Positions 54,417 to 62,911 of a stretch of 64,000 bases of DNA are shown piece by piece. Each line of letters begins with the position of its first letter. The first letter of the stretch is position 1. The notes beneath the pieces are model-generated. The model was not told where the DNA came from, ran no database searches, and saw nothing but the letters and a program-made list of their open reading frames with translations. The position numbers were made by a program, and so were the translations under genes. This stretch comes from a virus, in IMG/VR virus record IMGVR_UViG_3300021420_000016, positions 62,001 to 126,000 of that record; one strand, 5' to 3'.

Positions 54417-55285
54417 CCGATGCGCAGGAGCAGCAGCGACAGCACCGGGCGGCGCTCGGTGCTGAGTTGCGGCGCCTGCGCGAACGGGCCGGCCTGAGCC
54501 GCGACCGGCTCGCCCGCGACCTTGGCCCGGGGTACAGCAAATCGACACTCCTGCGCATCGAAGCCGGCGGAACCAAAGGCGGTGGGCCGCCCTCCTGGGC
54601 GGACGTCAAGGTCTGGGCTGAGGCTTGCGCCGCCGCCGGCCCCGACATGGCGTATCTGCGCACTCTCGCCGACTTCGTCCTCGGCACCCAGGCGGCCTAC
54701 CAGGACCGGGGCGGCCTCCCCGCCGTCCAGGAGCAGGTCGGCAAGCAAGAAGCCGCCGCCATGACGATGCGGAACTTCAGCAACTGGGGGATCCCCGGCC
54801 TGCTGCAAACCCCCGGCTACGCCCGCGAGGTGCTGCGCCTCGCCGACATGTGGGGCAGCGAGGACGTCGACACCGCCGCCGCGAAGCGCCAGGGCCGCCA
54901 GGTGATCCTGTCCGACCCCCGCCGCAAGCTGGAGTTCCTCGTCACCGAACGGGCCCTGCGCTGGCCCCCGGTCCCCCCGGCCGAACTGAAGGCCCAGCTC
55001 GACTACGTGGCTGCGGTGATGGCGTGGCCCACCATCACCGTCCACGTGATCCCCGACAACGCCACGCCCCGCGCTCTGGGCATGTGCCCGTTCGTCTTGT
55101 ACGAGGATCTGGCCAACGGCGGCTCCCCCTACGCCGAGGTGGAAATGTCCCACCGGGCCGACAGGGTGGGCACCCCCGAAGACGTGGCCCTTTACCGCAA
55201 ACTGTTCGGCCTGCTCGATGAGACGGCGTTGCGTGACGGCGAGGCGGCCGAATTCGTGCGCCGGGTAGCCGCCTCGCTGTCGTGA
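54413..55285 (+). CDS. XRE-family regulator with DUF5753-like C-terminus
   Basis: 290 residues. HTH LGAELRRLRERAGLSRDRLA ... YSKSTLLRIEAGG. C-terminal DUF5753: FSNWGIPGLLQTPGYAREVL, KLEFLVTERALRWPPVPPAE, ITVHVIPDNATPRALGMCPF and VEMSHRADRVG. ATGA overlap with the DUF6879-like gene. Such regulators act in development or plasmid control in actinomycetes; the phased repeats upstream may be its operator. Confidence 0.88.
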   Translation: MTDAQEQQRQHRAALGAELRRLRERAGLSRDRLARDLGPGYSKSTLLRIEAGGTKGGGPPSWADVKVWAEACAAAGPDMAYLRTLADFVLGTQAAYQDRGGLPAVQEQVGKQEAAAMTMRNFSNWGIPGLLQTPGYAREVLRLADMWGSEDVDTAAAKRQGRQVILSDPRRKLEFLVTERALRWPPVPPAELKAQLDYVAAVMAWPTITVHVIPDNATPRALGMCPFVLYEDLANGGSPYAEVEMSHRADRVGTPEDVALYRKLFGLLDETALRDGEAAEFVRRVAASLS

Positions 55286-55324
55286 TCTCTTGTCGCGCGG
55301 CGCCTGCTGGTGCACGCTTAATCC

Positions 55325-55546
55325 GTGACACTGACTCCCGGGGCCGCTACCGTAGCGACGGTGGTTGCACTGTGGCTGGGCTGGTATCTGCGGGGCTGGC
55401 GGGGCGCCGAATCGGACAAGGCCGCCGCGAACAACCGGATCCGGGCGGCGGGCCGGGCAGCATGGCGGGCCCGCCGGGCGGCGATGGTAGTGGTTCTGGT
55501 GGCGGCCGCAGCGGCCGACGTGTGGATTCGCGGGAAGGGGCGCTGA
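55325..55546 (+). CDS. Small membrane protein, 73 aa
   Basis: GTG start; spans ATVATVVALWLGWYLRGW and MVVVLVAAAAADVWI separated by a basic Arg-rich helix. No family recognised. Confidence 0.6.
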   Translation: MTLTPGAATVATVVALWLGWYLRGWRGAESDKAAANNRIRAAGRAAWRARRAAMVVVLVAAAAADVWIRGKGR

Positions 55547-55552
55547 AAGGCG

Positions 55553-56062
55553 ATGCCCGACCCGTTCGCCCGTCACGCTCGCACCAAGGAAGATGACTGG
55601 GGAGCGTTCCCCTCCCGGTCCGCCTTGGTCCGTGAAGCTGCTGCCGCCGACCCGGAGCCGGTCAGGCGCCCCCCGGGGCGAAAGGATACGCGCCGCTGGT
55701 GCAGGGGGAAGGCCGGCGCCGAACACGTCCTGGTCTTGGAGATGACACCGTTCCCGTCGTGGCGCACGGCGAGGGTGTGCGGGTGGCTTTCCCGGTGGGA
55801 TATCCCCGCCCAGGATTATCGGGTCGGCTGGGGCTGCGGTCACCGGGAAGTGTGCGCGAACTGCAGGAAGGTGTTCCGTGAACCGTGGGAGCTGCCGCCC
55901 GAGATGTGCCCCGCCTACCCCGGCGGCCCGGCGCAGCGCGCCGCGGCCGAGGCGGATCTGGTGAAGGACCGGGAGCGCCGCGCGGCGCACGCGGAGCGGT
56001 ACGGCCGCCGCGGGCCGGTCATCACCGGCCCGCAGGGCTACCGGCGGAAGCGGCCGGTGTGA
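55553..56062 (+). CDS. Hypothetical protein with Cys/His cluster, 169 aa
   Basis: N-terminal acidic region, then RRWCRGKAGAEHVLVLEMTP, CGWLSRWDIPAQDYRVGWGC and GHREVCANCRKVFREPW, a likely zinc site, then a basic tail. Texture of small phage/plasmid proteins. Confidence 0.6.
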   Translation: MPDPFARHARTKEDDWGAFPSRSALVREAAAADPEPVRRPPGRKDTRRWCRGKAGAEHVLVLEMTPFPSWRTARVCGWLSRWDIPAQDYRVGWGCGHREVCANCRKVFREPWELPPEMCPAYPGGPAQRAAAEADLVKDRERRAAHAERYGRRGPVITGPQGYRRKRPV

Positions 56063-56247
56063 ACTGGGGCAGCGGCCCGAACGCCGGCTCGTTCCCGTGC
56101 ATCATCTGCGGGGAGCCTCTGGAGCGCGCCTTCGGCCTTGAGCAGCAGCCTAGCGGCGGGATCATGTGCGAGAACGCAGGCAATTACGGGTCGGCCGTGT
56201 TCGACAGCATGGACGGGGAACGTCTCGCGTTCAACATCTGCGATTAG
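56059..56247 (+). CDS. Zinc-ribbon small protein, 62 aa
   Basis: GTG start overlapping the previous stop. FPCIICGEPLERAFGLEQQP, then IMCENAGNYGSAVFDSM and FNICD: four cysteines in a ribbon spacing. The next gene begins 3 bases after the stop. Confidence 0.55.
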   Translation: MNWGSGPNAGSFPCIICGEPLERAFGLEQQPSGGIMCENAGNYGSAVFDSMDGERLAFNICD

Positions 56248-56250
56248 TGC

Positions 56251-56517
56251 ATGATCCGAGCCGGCACCCAGGGCCGGGTGATGACCTACCGCAAGTACCG
56301 CCCGGTGCTCGTGGAAGGCGTGGTTGTTGGCCGGGAGATGCCGAAGAACCGGCCGTACGTTCAGTGGAATGTGGATCTGGCGCGCGACGATGAGCCCGTG
56401 CATCTGGAGCCCGGTGAACTGACCGGCCTGCCCGCGAGTTTCCAGTTCGATATACCCGTGCCCGAGATTCGCGACCTGGCGCAGGTGCGCCGCGCCCGGC
56501 GGGGTGGCAATCCGTGA
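56251..56517 (+). CDS. Hypothetical protein, 88 aa
   Basis: Beta-rich sequence RVMTYRKYRPVLVEGVVVGR, then VDLARDDEPVHLEPGELTGL and a basic C-terminus. Overlaps the next gene by 4 bases. No family recognised. Confidence 0.55.
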   Translation: MIRAGTQGRVMTYRKYRPVLVEGVVVGREMPKNRPYVQWNVDLARDDEPVHLEPGELTGLPASFQFDIPVPEIRDLAQVRRARRGGNP

Positions 56518-56807
56518 GCGACCTTACGTACCCTCCATGGACCGGGGAGCAGGTCGCCAACCTGAACTCGTTTCAGCGGTCCGGCCAGTTCCACCCGTTC
56601 ACATGCTCCGGCGGCGGCGGCCCGCACGGCGACCGGCCAGACCGGCCGGCGGTACTGATCCCCGAGCGCGACGGATGGCGGTGCCCGGTCCCGGAGTGCA
56701 CGCACCGGCAGGCGTGGGCGTACGCGACCATGGCCGGCCATTACTGGGAGCCGGTCTCCCTGGAGATGTTGTTCGGCGAGGCGCGAAGGCGGCGGCAGGA
56801 GCCGTGA
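56514..56807 (+). CDS. Conserved small zinc-site protein, 97 aa
   Basis: VANLNSFQRSGQFHPFTCSG, then GWRCPVPECTHRQAWAYATM. The pattern (HPFTC..C, GW.C...C....QAWA..M) is common in actinophage and plasmid small proteins. GTG start overlaps the previous stop. Confidence 0.65.
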   Translation: MSDLTYPPWTGEQVANLNSFQRSGQFHPFTCSGGGGPHGDRPDRPAVLIPERDGWRCPVPECTHRQAWAYATMAGHYWEPVSLEMLFGEARRRRQEP

Positions 56808-57178
56808 AGATCGGCCTGGATTACTGGCATGTCTGCAGCGACCATCCGGGATACTTCGCCGCGCTATCCCGGGCTCACCTGTGGGCAGGCGACGAGGTGC
56901 ACGTCATCTCCGCCATCGGCCGCAGCCGGTCCGGCACGATCCTCGCCGAAGTGCATTCGCTGGCAATCCCATACACTGCGGTGCACGAGGTCGTGTTCAT
57001 GCACCCCCGGGAGTCGCCGCGATTGAAGCTGGCTAAATGCCTGGAGCTGGGTATCACCGTCTACTACGACGACCGCGATGATGTGTGCCGGCTGCTCGCC
57101 GGGCGTGGGATCTTGGCGCTGCGGGTCACCCGGGAAGAGGCTGCCGGTGACGTGGCGGCGGAGCGCGATGGCGATTAG
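56804..57178 (+). CDS. HAD-like small protein, 124 aa
   Basis: KIGLDYWHVCSDHPGYFAAL begins like HAD-family phosphatases (Asp in the first strand), with GDEVHVISAIGRSRSGTILA, KLAKCLELGITVYYDDRDDV and AGRGILALRVTRE completing the fold. The second catalytic Asp is not clear, so the activity is uncertain. Phage relatives are annotated as deoxyribonucleotidase-like. GTG start overlaps the previous stop. Confidence 0.6.
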   Translation: MKIGLDYWHVCSDHPGYFAALSRAHLWAGDEVHVISAIGRSRSGTILAEVHSLAIPYTAVHEVVFMHPRESPRLKLAKCLELGITVYYDDRDDVCRLLAGRGILALRVTREEAAGDVAAERDGD

Positions 57179-57180
57179 CC

Positions 57181-57636
57181 GTGGCGAAGATGCTGGGCCG
57201 CATTGCCGCGCTTACCCGCAACGGCTCGGCCTGCCGCTGCGGGGATTGCGATACACGGGGTGCCAGGCGTGCCCGTAAGCGCGCAGAGGCACGGGAGGTG
57301 ACCGCCGAGGTGAACGACGAACTCCGGCACCGGGACGAAGAATTGGGCCGGCTCGTGCAGGAGCGGCTGGACGAGCGCGCCACCCATGGCCCGTGCGCCC
57401 ATTGTGGCCGCAAGCCGGCGGCGGGGTATGCGATGTCCGGCGGGGCGCAACTGTGCCACCCCTGCGATCCGGCGCTCCCCGATTGTTATGTGCGGGTGGA
57501 AATTTGGCGCGAGCCCCTTGGCGTGCTCCGGGACCGTGATCCTAAACCGGCCGGCCTGGACGGTGTCAGCGGTGAGGTTGACGCATTCCTGCGGATGGTG
57601 ACGCTGACCGAGGAACTCGGGCCTAGTGATGGCTGA
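57181..57636 (+). CDS. Zinc-finger hypothetical protein, 151 aa
   Basis: N-terminal CRCGDCDTRGARRARKRA, a long charged helix (TAEVNDELRHRDEELGRLVQ), then CAHCGRKPAAGYAMSGGAQL and HPCDPALPDCYVR, two possible zinc sites. GTG start three bases after the previous stop. Overlaps the phosphoesterase start by 11 bases. Confidence 0.62.
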   Translation: MAKMLGRIAALTRNGSACRCGDCDTRGARRARKRAEAREVTAEVNDELRHRDEELGRLVQERLDERATHGPCAHCGRKPAAGYAMSGGAQLCHPCDPALPDCYVRVEIWREPLGVLRDRDPKPAGLDGVSGEVDAFLRMVTLTEELGPSDG

Positions 57637-58411
57637 CCCACAGCGAATTGTTGTCGCCGGGGACTGGCACGGCAACATTGGCTGGGCGCAGCACGTCATC
57701 GGCTGGGCCGGCGTGGCGCTCGCCGGGGAGGACTCTCCGCTGATCCTGCACCTAGGGGATTTCGGTATCTGGCCGGGGGCCGGTGGCGTCCTTTACCTGA
57801 ACGCGGTGATCGGCGCCTTGTCTGCAGCCGGGACCAAGCTGTGGTTCATTGACGGAAATCATGAGGACTTTCCTCAGCTCGCACGCTGGGGGCCGGATGG
57901 CCGGCGACCTGGCGCCGACGACCATCCCGAGTGGGCGCGGATTCGCTGGCTTCTCCGCGGGCACCGCTGGACGTGGCATGGCCGCACGTGGCTTGCCTGC
58001 GGCGGCGGGGTGAGCCTCGACAAGGCGGCTCGCGCCGAAGGCCGGGATTGGTGGCCCGAGGAGGAGATTACCGCTGAGCAGGAGGCGGCGGTCATCGCCG
58101 GCGGCCACGCCGATGTGCTCGTATCCCATGATTGGCCTTCTGGGGTGGTCCATGCTTATCCGCCAGCGCCGTCATGGTGGGACCGTGCAGATCTCCACCG
58201 CAGCGACTGGCATCAGAAGCGATTGCAGCGGATCGTGGGCGCTGTTCGGCCGCGGCACATCATGCACGGTCATCTTCATAGGAGTTACCAGCGCACCTGC
58301 GATTTCGGTTATGGGCCAGTGGAGGTGACCGGCCTGGATTGCGACGGCGGCAAGGGGGCCAATTGGGCGGTCTTGAATGTGGAAACGATGACTTGGGAAA
58401 CCTCGGGGTGA
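57626..58411 (+). CDS. Metallophosphoesterase
   Basis: 261 residues with the five metal-binding blocks: VVAGDWHGN (Asp, His), ILHLGDFG, WFIDGNHED, a His in VLVSHDWPSG and IMHGHLH. No signal peptide, so intracellular; relatives act on phosphodiester or nucleotide substrates. Start GTG 57626; an ATG follows at 57629. A short hairpin lies just after the stop. Confidence 0.9.
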   Translation: MMADPQRIVVAGDWHGNIGWAQHVIGWAGVALAGEDSPLILHLGDFGIWPGAGGVLYLNAVIGALSAAGTKLWFIDGNHEDFPQLARWGPDGRRPGADDHPEWARIRWLLRGHRWTWHGRTWLACGGGVSLDKAARAEGRDWWPEEEITAEQEAAVIAGGHADVLVSHDWPSGVVHAYPPAPSWWDRADLHRSDWHQKRLQRIVGAVRPRHIMHGHLHRSYQRTCDFGYGPVEVTGLDCDGGKGANWAVLNVETMTWETSG

Positions 58412-58435
58412 GCGCCGCCTGTTTGCAGGCGCGGT
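58411..58435 (+). terminator. Hairpin after the phosphoesterase gene
   Basis: GCCGCCTG-TTTG-CAGGCGCGG, with one bulge, immediately past the stop codon; no T run follows. Confidence 0.45.
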
Positions 58436-58506
58436 GGTATCGGGAGCGTCCCGTTAGGGCCATGGGGCGGTAAAGAATCCTTGCCGGGTGCCTACGCACC
58501 GGTAAC

Positions 58507-58818
58507 GTGCATTACGTGGTGGAGGAGGGGGGGCCTCGGGACGGCGGTCACTGGACCGCGACCTGGATAGGTCACCTCGGCGGGAACTGGCAACTGCTGC
58601 TCACGGACTCCGCCGGCGCCGTCAAGCTGGACGAGCCGACGCAAATCTCCAGCGCCTACCCGCGTCCCGGCCCCGGAGTCCTGGAAGCGCTGGATGTGGA
58701 AGTTATCCCGGGCACCACGTGGACGCAGTCGGGGACCGCGAGCGTGTGGTTTTCCCGGCCGGTCAAACCGTGGAAGCGGGCTCCAGGGGAGCCAGCACCC
58801 TCCTTAGCCGCTTCGTAG
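58507..58818 (+). CDS. Hypothetical protein, 103 aa
   Basis: GTG start; HYVVEEGGPRDGGHWTATWI, WQLLLTDSAGAVKLDEPTQI, then a proline-rich stretch. No family recognised. Confidence 0.5.
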   Translation: MHYVVEEGGPRDGGHWTATWIGHLGGNWQLLLTDSAGAVKLDEPTQISSAYPRPGPGVLEALDVEVIPGTTWTQSGTASVWFSRPVKPWKRAPGEPAPSLAAS

Positions 58819-58947
58819 CGGGCCCCTTACCCTCCGGATACATCAGGCTTCTCACCTGCCTCACCTTCACCCGTATTTGTGAATCACGTTTTAGGATGTA
58901 CGAGTACGGCGCACAGGGACGTGCGCCCGGGCGGGAGGGAGCCCGGC

Positions 58948-59211
58948 ATGGGGGGGACTGGCGCGCTGCGAATCTCTGCGCCATGGGAGATCACCACGGC
59001 CCACGCACCACCGGCGCTCGCGGAGGAAACCCCGGACTGGTGGGCTTACGCCGCCCAGTACCCGCGCTGGCACGTCTGGCGCGGCGTCGCCGGCCTGCTG
59101 TACGCGCGCAGGCCGCGGACCAGCCCGCCGTGGATCGTCCGCGCCACCGACCCCGACGAACTCGCGCAGAAGGTGGCCCTCCGCGAACGCGGCCAGCGGC
59201 CCTGCTGGTGA
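58948..59211 (+). CDS. Hypothetical protein, 87 aa
   Basis: ATG preceded by GGGAGGGAG. Aromatic-rich: DWWAYAAQYPRWHVWRGVAG, WIVRATDPDELAQKVALRER. Overlaps the next gene by 4 bases. Resembles small actinomycete plasmid proteins; function unknown. Confidence 0.62.
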   Translation: MGGTGALRISAPWEITTAHAPPALAEETPDWWAYAAQYPRWHVWRGVAGLLYARRPRTSPPWIVRATDPDELAQKVALRERGQRPCW

Positions 59212-59447
59212 CCCTCTTCGAGCTCGCCCGGCTTCCCCGCGTCGCCCTCATGGGGGAGTACCTGCGCACCCTCGACCGCAGCGACCGCATGGAACTTGCG
59301 CGCGTGGCGAACATGACCCGCGAAGCGCTCGTTGCGGCCATCATGGGCGACCCGGACGGCGGCCGGCGGCTGCGGGCCATGGCCGCGGCCGAGCGCCACC
59401 TCCAGGTGGCCCTGGGTAAGCTGCGTGACCAGCGTCACGCCGCGTGA
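59208..59447 (+). CDS. Small helical protein, 79 aa
   Basis: GTG start overlapping the previous stop. LFELARLPRVALMGEYLRTL, RMELARVANMTREALVAAIM, then basic Ala-rich helix. No known family. Confidence 0.55.
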   Translation: MTLFELARLPRVALMGEYLRTLDRSDRMELARVANMTREALVAAIMGDPDGGRRLRAMAAAERHLQVALGKLRDQRHAA

Positions 59448-59565
59448 TACCTGTGACCCGGTTGGCGGAACTACACGGGTGGGACTAATACTGGTTCTGA
59501 AGTAGTCCCCCCCCCCTGTGTGCAGCCCCTTCCTCCCGCCGCCCGCCACGCGAGGTGATGCCGTC

Positions 59566-60429
59566 TTGCCTTCGTCCGGCCGCAAGTCCTGGGAACACTC
59601 GTTCGACACCCGGGAAGAGAACGCGCGATGGCGAGCGAACAGCGGCCACCGCAGAACGGCCGGGCCCCGGGAAACCCCGTGCCCTGGCGGGTGCAATGCG
59701 GCCTGGCGGCGGCAGCAGCGGCTCCTGGACGCCTACCAGCGGTCCATGGAGGCCTGGCAGGACGATCCCTCCGGTAGCCCGCCGGCTGAGCCCGAGACGC
59801 GCGCCTTGTCGCCGTATCCGGGGAACCCGTTCTGCAGCAACGACCAGGCGGTCTACCGGCGGCTGCTCGGCGAAGTGGACGACCTGGCCGCCATCGCCAT
59901 CCGGCACAACGACGGGCACCGCAAAGACCCCGACGCCGAGCGCGTGTCCGGTAGCCGCGGCACCCGGTCCCCGTCGGCGACGATCGAGGAACTCGACCAC
60001 GTCGCCTCGGCGTTGCGGGACTGGGAGGCCACGGCGCGGGATCTGATTCGCAAGCAAGCCGGCCGGCTCCCCAGCGACGAAGGCACCCCGCCACGGCGCG
60101 GGTACCTGGCCAGCGAGATCACGACCAGTGTGAGCTGGCTGGTGGCGCACTTCGAGGTGCTGATCACCGACGCCGACGCGGCCGTCCCGTTCGCTGCGGA
60201 GATCAGCGAGTGGCATGAGCGGCTGAAGAAGCGGGAGAAGGCCGGCACGGGCCGCAAGCACATGAAGCGCCCCTGCCCGCGGTGCGACAGGTACAGCTTG
60301 TACCAGGAAGACGACGCTGACTACGTAGCGTGTGCGCGCCCTGACTGTGGGCGGCTTATGGCCTGGGGGGAATGGCTCACCTACGCCGACACCTTCGCCC
60401 AGCCCACGGCGTCCGCCGGTGCGGCCTGA
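59566..60429 (+). CDS. Zinc-finger hypothetical protein, 287 aa
   Basis: The core CPGGCNAAWRRQQRLLDAYQ near the N-terminus, a helical middle (ATIEELDHVASALRDWEATA, YLASEITTSVSWLVAHFEVL) and a C-terminal zinc ribbon PCPRCDRYSLYQEDDADYVA, CARPDCGRLM. TTG 59566 with GAGGTGA upstream is proposed as start; the ATG at 59628 is in another frame (MASEQRPPQNG) that would need a +1 shift to join. Recurs in actinophages and plasmids, function unknown. Confidence 0.65.
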   Translation: MPSSGRKSWEHSFDTREENARWRANSGHRRTAGPRETPCPGGCNAAWRRQQRLLDAYQRSMEAWQDDPSGSPPAEPETRALSPYPGNPFCSNDQAVYRRLLGEVDDLAAIAIRHNDGHRKDPDAERVSGSRGTRSPSATIEELDHVASALRDWEATARDLIRKQAGRLPSDEGTPPRRGYLASEITTSVSWLVAHFEVLITDADAAVPFAAEISEWHERLKKREKAGTGRKHMKRPCPRCDRYSLYQEDDADYVACARPDCGRLMAWGEWLTYADTFAQPTASAGAA

Positions 60430-60438
60430 GACGAGTGC

Positions 60439-60477
60439 GGCGGCCTCCCCTTTTAGCCATCCAGGGGGAGGCCGCCT
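60439..60477 (+). terminator. Strong hairpin after the zinc-finger gene
   Basis: GGCGGCCTCCCC / GGGGGAGGCCGCC, about 12 bp, 10 bases past the stop codon. Confidence 0.65.
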
Positions 60478-60620
60478 TGGCGCCGCCGGAAAGGAACCCA
60501 GCGCCCCCATGATGCCCCGCCGCGCCCCGGCGGAAACAGGTGCGCGTCTTGCATGACATCAGGCCGCGGACCCCTGTAAACTCTCGTGCGACCAAGACTG
60601 TTGTGCCCTCTTCCGGGAAC

Positions 60621-60642
60621 GCCCCCTGGCTGGGGGCCTTTT
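60621..60642 (+). terminator. Attenuator-like hairpin before the HTH gene
   Basis: GCCCCC-TGGCT-GGGGGC followed by CTTTT lies 30 bp upstream of the HTH gene start, in a 130-bp leader. It could terminate the upstream transcript or attenuate this one. Confidence 0.5.
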
Positions 60643-60671
60643 CGCTGTCCGGCGGGGGTGAGCTGCCCCCC

Positions 60672-60929
60672 ATGGAACTCCCGGCCCCCGCCGCCGACGG
60701 CCTCACGTACGTCACCACGGCGACCGCAGCCCGCCTGCTGCGGATCGCGCCGTGCACCGTGACGAGCTGGAAAGTAAAGGGTTACCTGCGGCCGATTCCG
60801 GGCAGTCCCCTCCATAAGCCCGTCTATCTATGGGATGACGTACTGGACGCCGAGCACACCGCCCGCAGCAACGCCCTGCGTACCTCCGGAACCGATGTCC
60901 AGGTCCGCCGCGACCGGGAGGCGTCGTGA
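60672..60929 (+). CDS. Excisionase/MerR-like HTH protein, 85 aa
   Basis: LTYVTTATAARLLRIAPCTV TSWKVKGYLRPIPGSPLHKP VYLWDDVLDAE has the winged-helix pattern of MerR/excisionase-like proteins. It could be an accessory factor for integrase or a small regulator. Overlaps the next gene by 4 bases. Confidence 0.7.
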   Translation: MELPAPAADGLTYVTTATAARLLRIAPCTVTSWKVKGYLRPIPGSPLHKPVYLWDDVLDAEHTARSNALRTSGTDVQVRRDREAS

Positions 60930-61318
60930 CCAGCACGATCCGGGTGCGCGTCGTGGATCTCGGCGGCCTGCGCGCCTGGCGGGCGTCGGTGCCGCGGTCA
61001 CCTGGCGGCAACCCGTGCACCGAAGACAAGAATCACATCGCCGCCACCGCGGAGACGGTGCTTCGCTGGCAGGAACCCCAGGCTGCCGGTCCCGGCAAGG
61101 GCTTGATCCGTTTCACCTGGGTATGCCCGGGCTGCGGCGGCACAGTCCTCGGCCATCTCGGTGACCAGCCCTCGGGGGGCTGGGATGCGCCGAGATGGGT
61201 GAACGTGGGGAGCTGGGAGAAGCCCACGCTCACCCCGTCTCTGGCCTGCCCATTGTGGCGTTCCCGTCGCTGCCAGGGCCATTGGCATCTCCGCGAGGGA
61301 ATTCTTCACCCGGCATAG
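60926..61318 (+). CDS. DUF6527-like protein
   Basis: VCPGCGGTVLGHLGDQPSGG with WVNVGSWEKPTLTPSLACPL and RCQGHWHLREGILHPA matches the small DUF6527-type pattern (PTLTPS, C....H....G). GTG start overlapping the previous stop. It converges on the gene at 61230-61778, overlapping it by 89 bases tail to tail. Confidence 0.7.
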   Translation: MTSTIRVRVVDLGGLRAWRASVPRSPGGNPCTEDKNHIAATAETVLRWQEPQAAGPGKGLIRFTWVCPGCGGTVLGHLGDQPSGGWDAPRWVNVGSWEKPTLTPSLACPLWRSRRCQGHWHLREGILHPA

Positions 61319-61778
61319 AGACGACCCTCAGGCCCACGGCCGCCCACCCTTCCGCGGTGGAGTCGTGGCCGGCCTCCCACCATCGGCTGACCGCATCGTG
61401 CAGCGCATGGTCGGCGGCCGGCCCGAGGATTCGCAGCTTCGCCAGGAGGGCCCGTTCGCCTATCTCCCACTTGGTACCGTAGCTGGCCTGCCCAGTGGCG
61501 AAGGAGAAGGCGTCCTCAGCCTCGGCCCATGTCAGAGGCAGGTTCACCATCATCCCGGGACTGAGCAGCGTGCCGTTGAGGATATCGGCGATGCAGTTGA
61601 TCTCGCCGAGGGTGAACCGGAGCCGGCGCAGCTCAGTAGTGAGGGCCATACGCCACAGTTCGATCTCGGTACGGGCCTGCACGTGCGGGCTCATGGCATG
61701 CATGCGGTGGGCGCGGTCCGTCAGCCAGTCCAGGGTCCCGTCGTCCAGCCTGAACTGGGTCAGTTCGGTCTTAGCCAT
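61230..61778 (-). CDS. Hypothetical protein, 182 aa
   Basis: It begins AKTELTQFRLDDGTLDWLTD, then helical TEIELWRMALTTELRRLRFT, LGEINCIADILNGTLLSPGM and WEIGERALLAKLRILGPAAD. The last 30 codons overlap the + strand gene. ATG 61778 is chosen over one seven codons upstream. No family recognised. Confidence 0.62.
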   Translation of the reverse strand: MAKTELTQFRLDDGTLDWLTDRAHRMHAMSPHVQARTEIELWRMALTTELRRLRFTLGEINCIADILNGTLLSPGMMVNLPLTWAEAEDAFSFATGQASYGTKWEIGERALLAKLRILGPAADHALHDAVSRWWEAGHDSTAEGWAAVGLRVVSMPGEEFPRGDANGPGSDGNATMGRPETG

Positions 61779-61795
61779 GACCGTGGTGCCGCCCT

Positions 61796-62113
61796 TCACA
61801 GGTAGGACAGGTCGCTGGGATCCAGTTGGGTGATGCGTTTCTCGATCTCGTCATGAAGATCGCGGATCTCGCCCTCTAGGTCTTCCGCCTCGTCTTGGAG
61901 ATTGGCGGCGTGACGTTCCCAGTCGTAGCTGCTGAGGTTTCCGGTGCGCCGCCGGACCTTATCCCGCAGCCTGCGGATGTCTCGATGATCGCGGTCCAGT
62001 AGCGCCTCTTTGCGGGCCACCTCATGCTGGAGCGCGAGGATCCGCTGCAGTGCGGCTTCCATCGCCGGATCGGGATGTGGCCGCCGCTGGGGCCCTCTGT
62101 GGCGCCGGAACAT
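61796..62113 (-). CDS. Coiled-coil protein, 105 aa
   Basis: Basic N-terminus RRHRGPQRRPHPDP, then heptad-like helices ILALQHEVARKEALLDRDHR, LQDEAEDLEGEIRDLHDEIE. Likely structural or a small phage-type accessory protein. Confidence 0.6.
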   Translation of the reverse strand: MFRRHRGPQRRPHPDPAMEAALQRILALQHEVARKEALLDRDHRDIRRLRDKVRRRTGNLSSYDWERHAANLQDEAEDLEGEIRDLHDEIEKRITQLDPSDLSYL

Positions 62114-62117
62114 GAGG

Positions 62118-62828
62118 TCAGTCTCCGTAGGGGCCGCGGCGGCTGCTGCGGCCCATCTGGTAGGCGTTCTGGGTGACGAACCGCACCGGGTAGGGCGGGC
62201 ACAGGTTCCCGTGCTGCGGGTGGGACAGTACACGGCGGCCGGCATCCCAGACGTGACTCTCGGGCAGTTCACCCTTGCCGTCATGCGGCCGGGTGGTTTC
62301 GATCGCGTACACGTCGCCCTGGCGCTCCGCGCGGCGGCCGGCATCCAGCGCCTGAATGACCTCTGCCGGGGTGATCCAGGCGAGCGCGCTTCGGACGGTT
62401 TCGATGGTGCCGGGCACCCGGACGGCCCACGGTTGCCCGTCTTCGGTGCCGCACAGGTAGGACAGGCTGGCGCGCCGGTGGCCGAAGGCCCGCGAGTATG
62501 CCCGCCATCCTTCGGCGTGCAGCAGGACGAGGCCGACGTTCTTGCCCCAGGTGGGCCGGTCGGCGACGGTGAGCGGCACGAATCTGTCGCGGGAGTCGAT
62601 GGTGGTCTCCCCGCCGCGGCGGCTGATTTCTTTTGCGTAGCGGCCGGCGACCCGCGCGTTGGCCCTGGCCCGTACGCCGGGGTGGTACCGGGGCTCGATG
62701 GGCCGCTGCTTGGCGCGCTCGCGGCGCAGCCGGGTGATGGCGGTCTTGGACCGCTGGCCGGGCAGTCCTTGCTCGCGCAGAGCTGCGGCGAGCAGGGCCG
62801 GGTTGCGGGTGGGCAGTGCGGCAGCCAT
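62118..62828 (-). CDS. Hypothetical protein, 236 aa
   Basis: ALLAAALREQGLPGQRSKTA, ANARVAGRYAKEISRRGGET, GLVLLHAEGWRAYSRAFGHR, IETVRSALAWITPAEVIQAL. Soluble, basic. ATG 62828 is preceded by GGGAGAT. No family recognised. First gene of a three-gene - block within + strand genes. Confidence 0.62.
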   Translation of the reverse strand: MAAALPTRNPALLAAALREQGLPGQRSKTAITRLRRERAKQRPIEPRYHPGVRARANARVAGRYAKEISRRGGETTIDSRDRFVPLTVADRPTWGKNVGLVLLHAEGWRAYSRAFGHRRASLSYLCGTEDGQPWAVRVPGTIETVRSALAWITPAEVIQALDAGRRAERQGDVYAIETTRPHDGKGELPESHVWDAGRRVLSHPQHGNLCPPYPVRFVTQNAYQMGRSSRRGPYGD

Positions 62829-62911
62829 TGGAAGATCTCCCTTCGCCCTTTGTATCTCAACCGTATACGGACAACCTACTCCTGTCAATCAAATCTTTGG
62901 GGGGATGAGCC

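Noticed and set aside
54278-55990. A 570-codon - strand frame opposite the XRE regulator
   Set aside because: Shadow frame with no motif; the + strand regulator trio is well supported.
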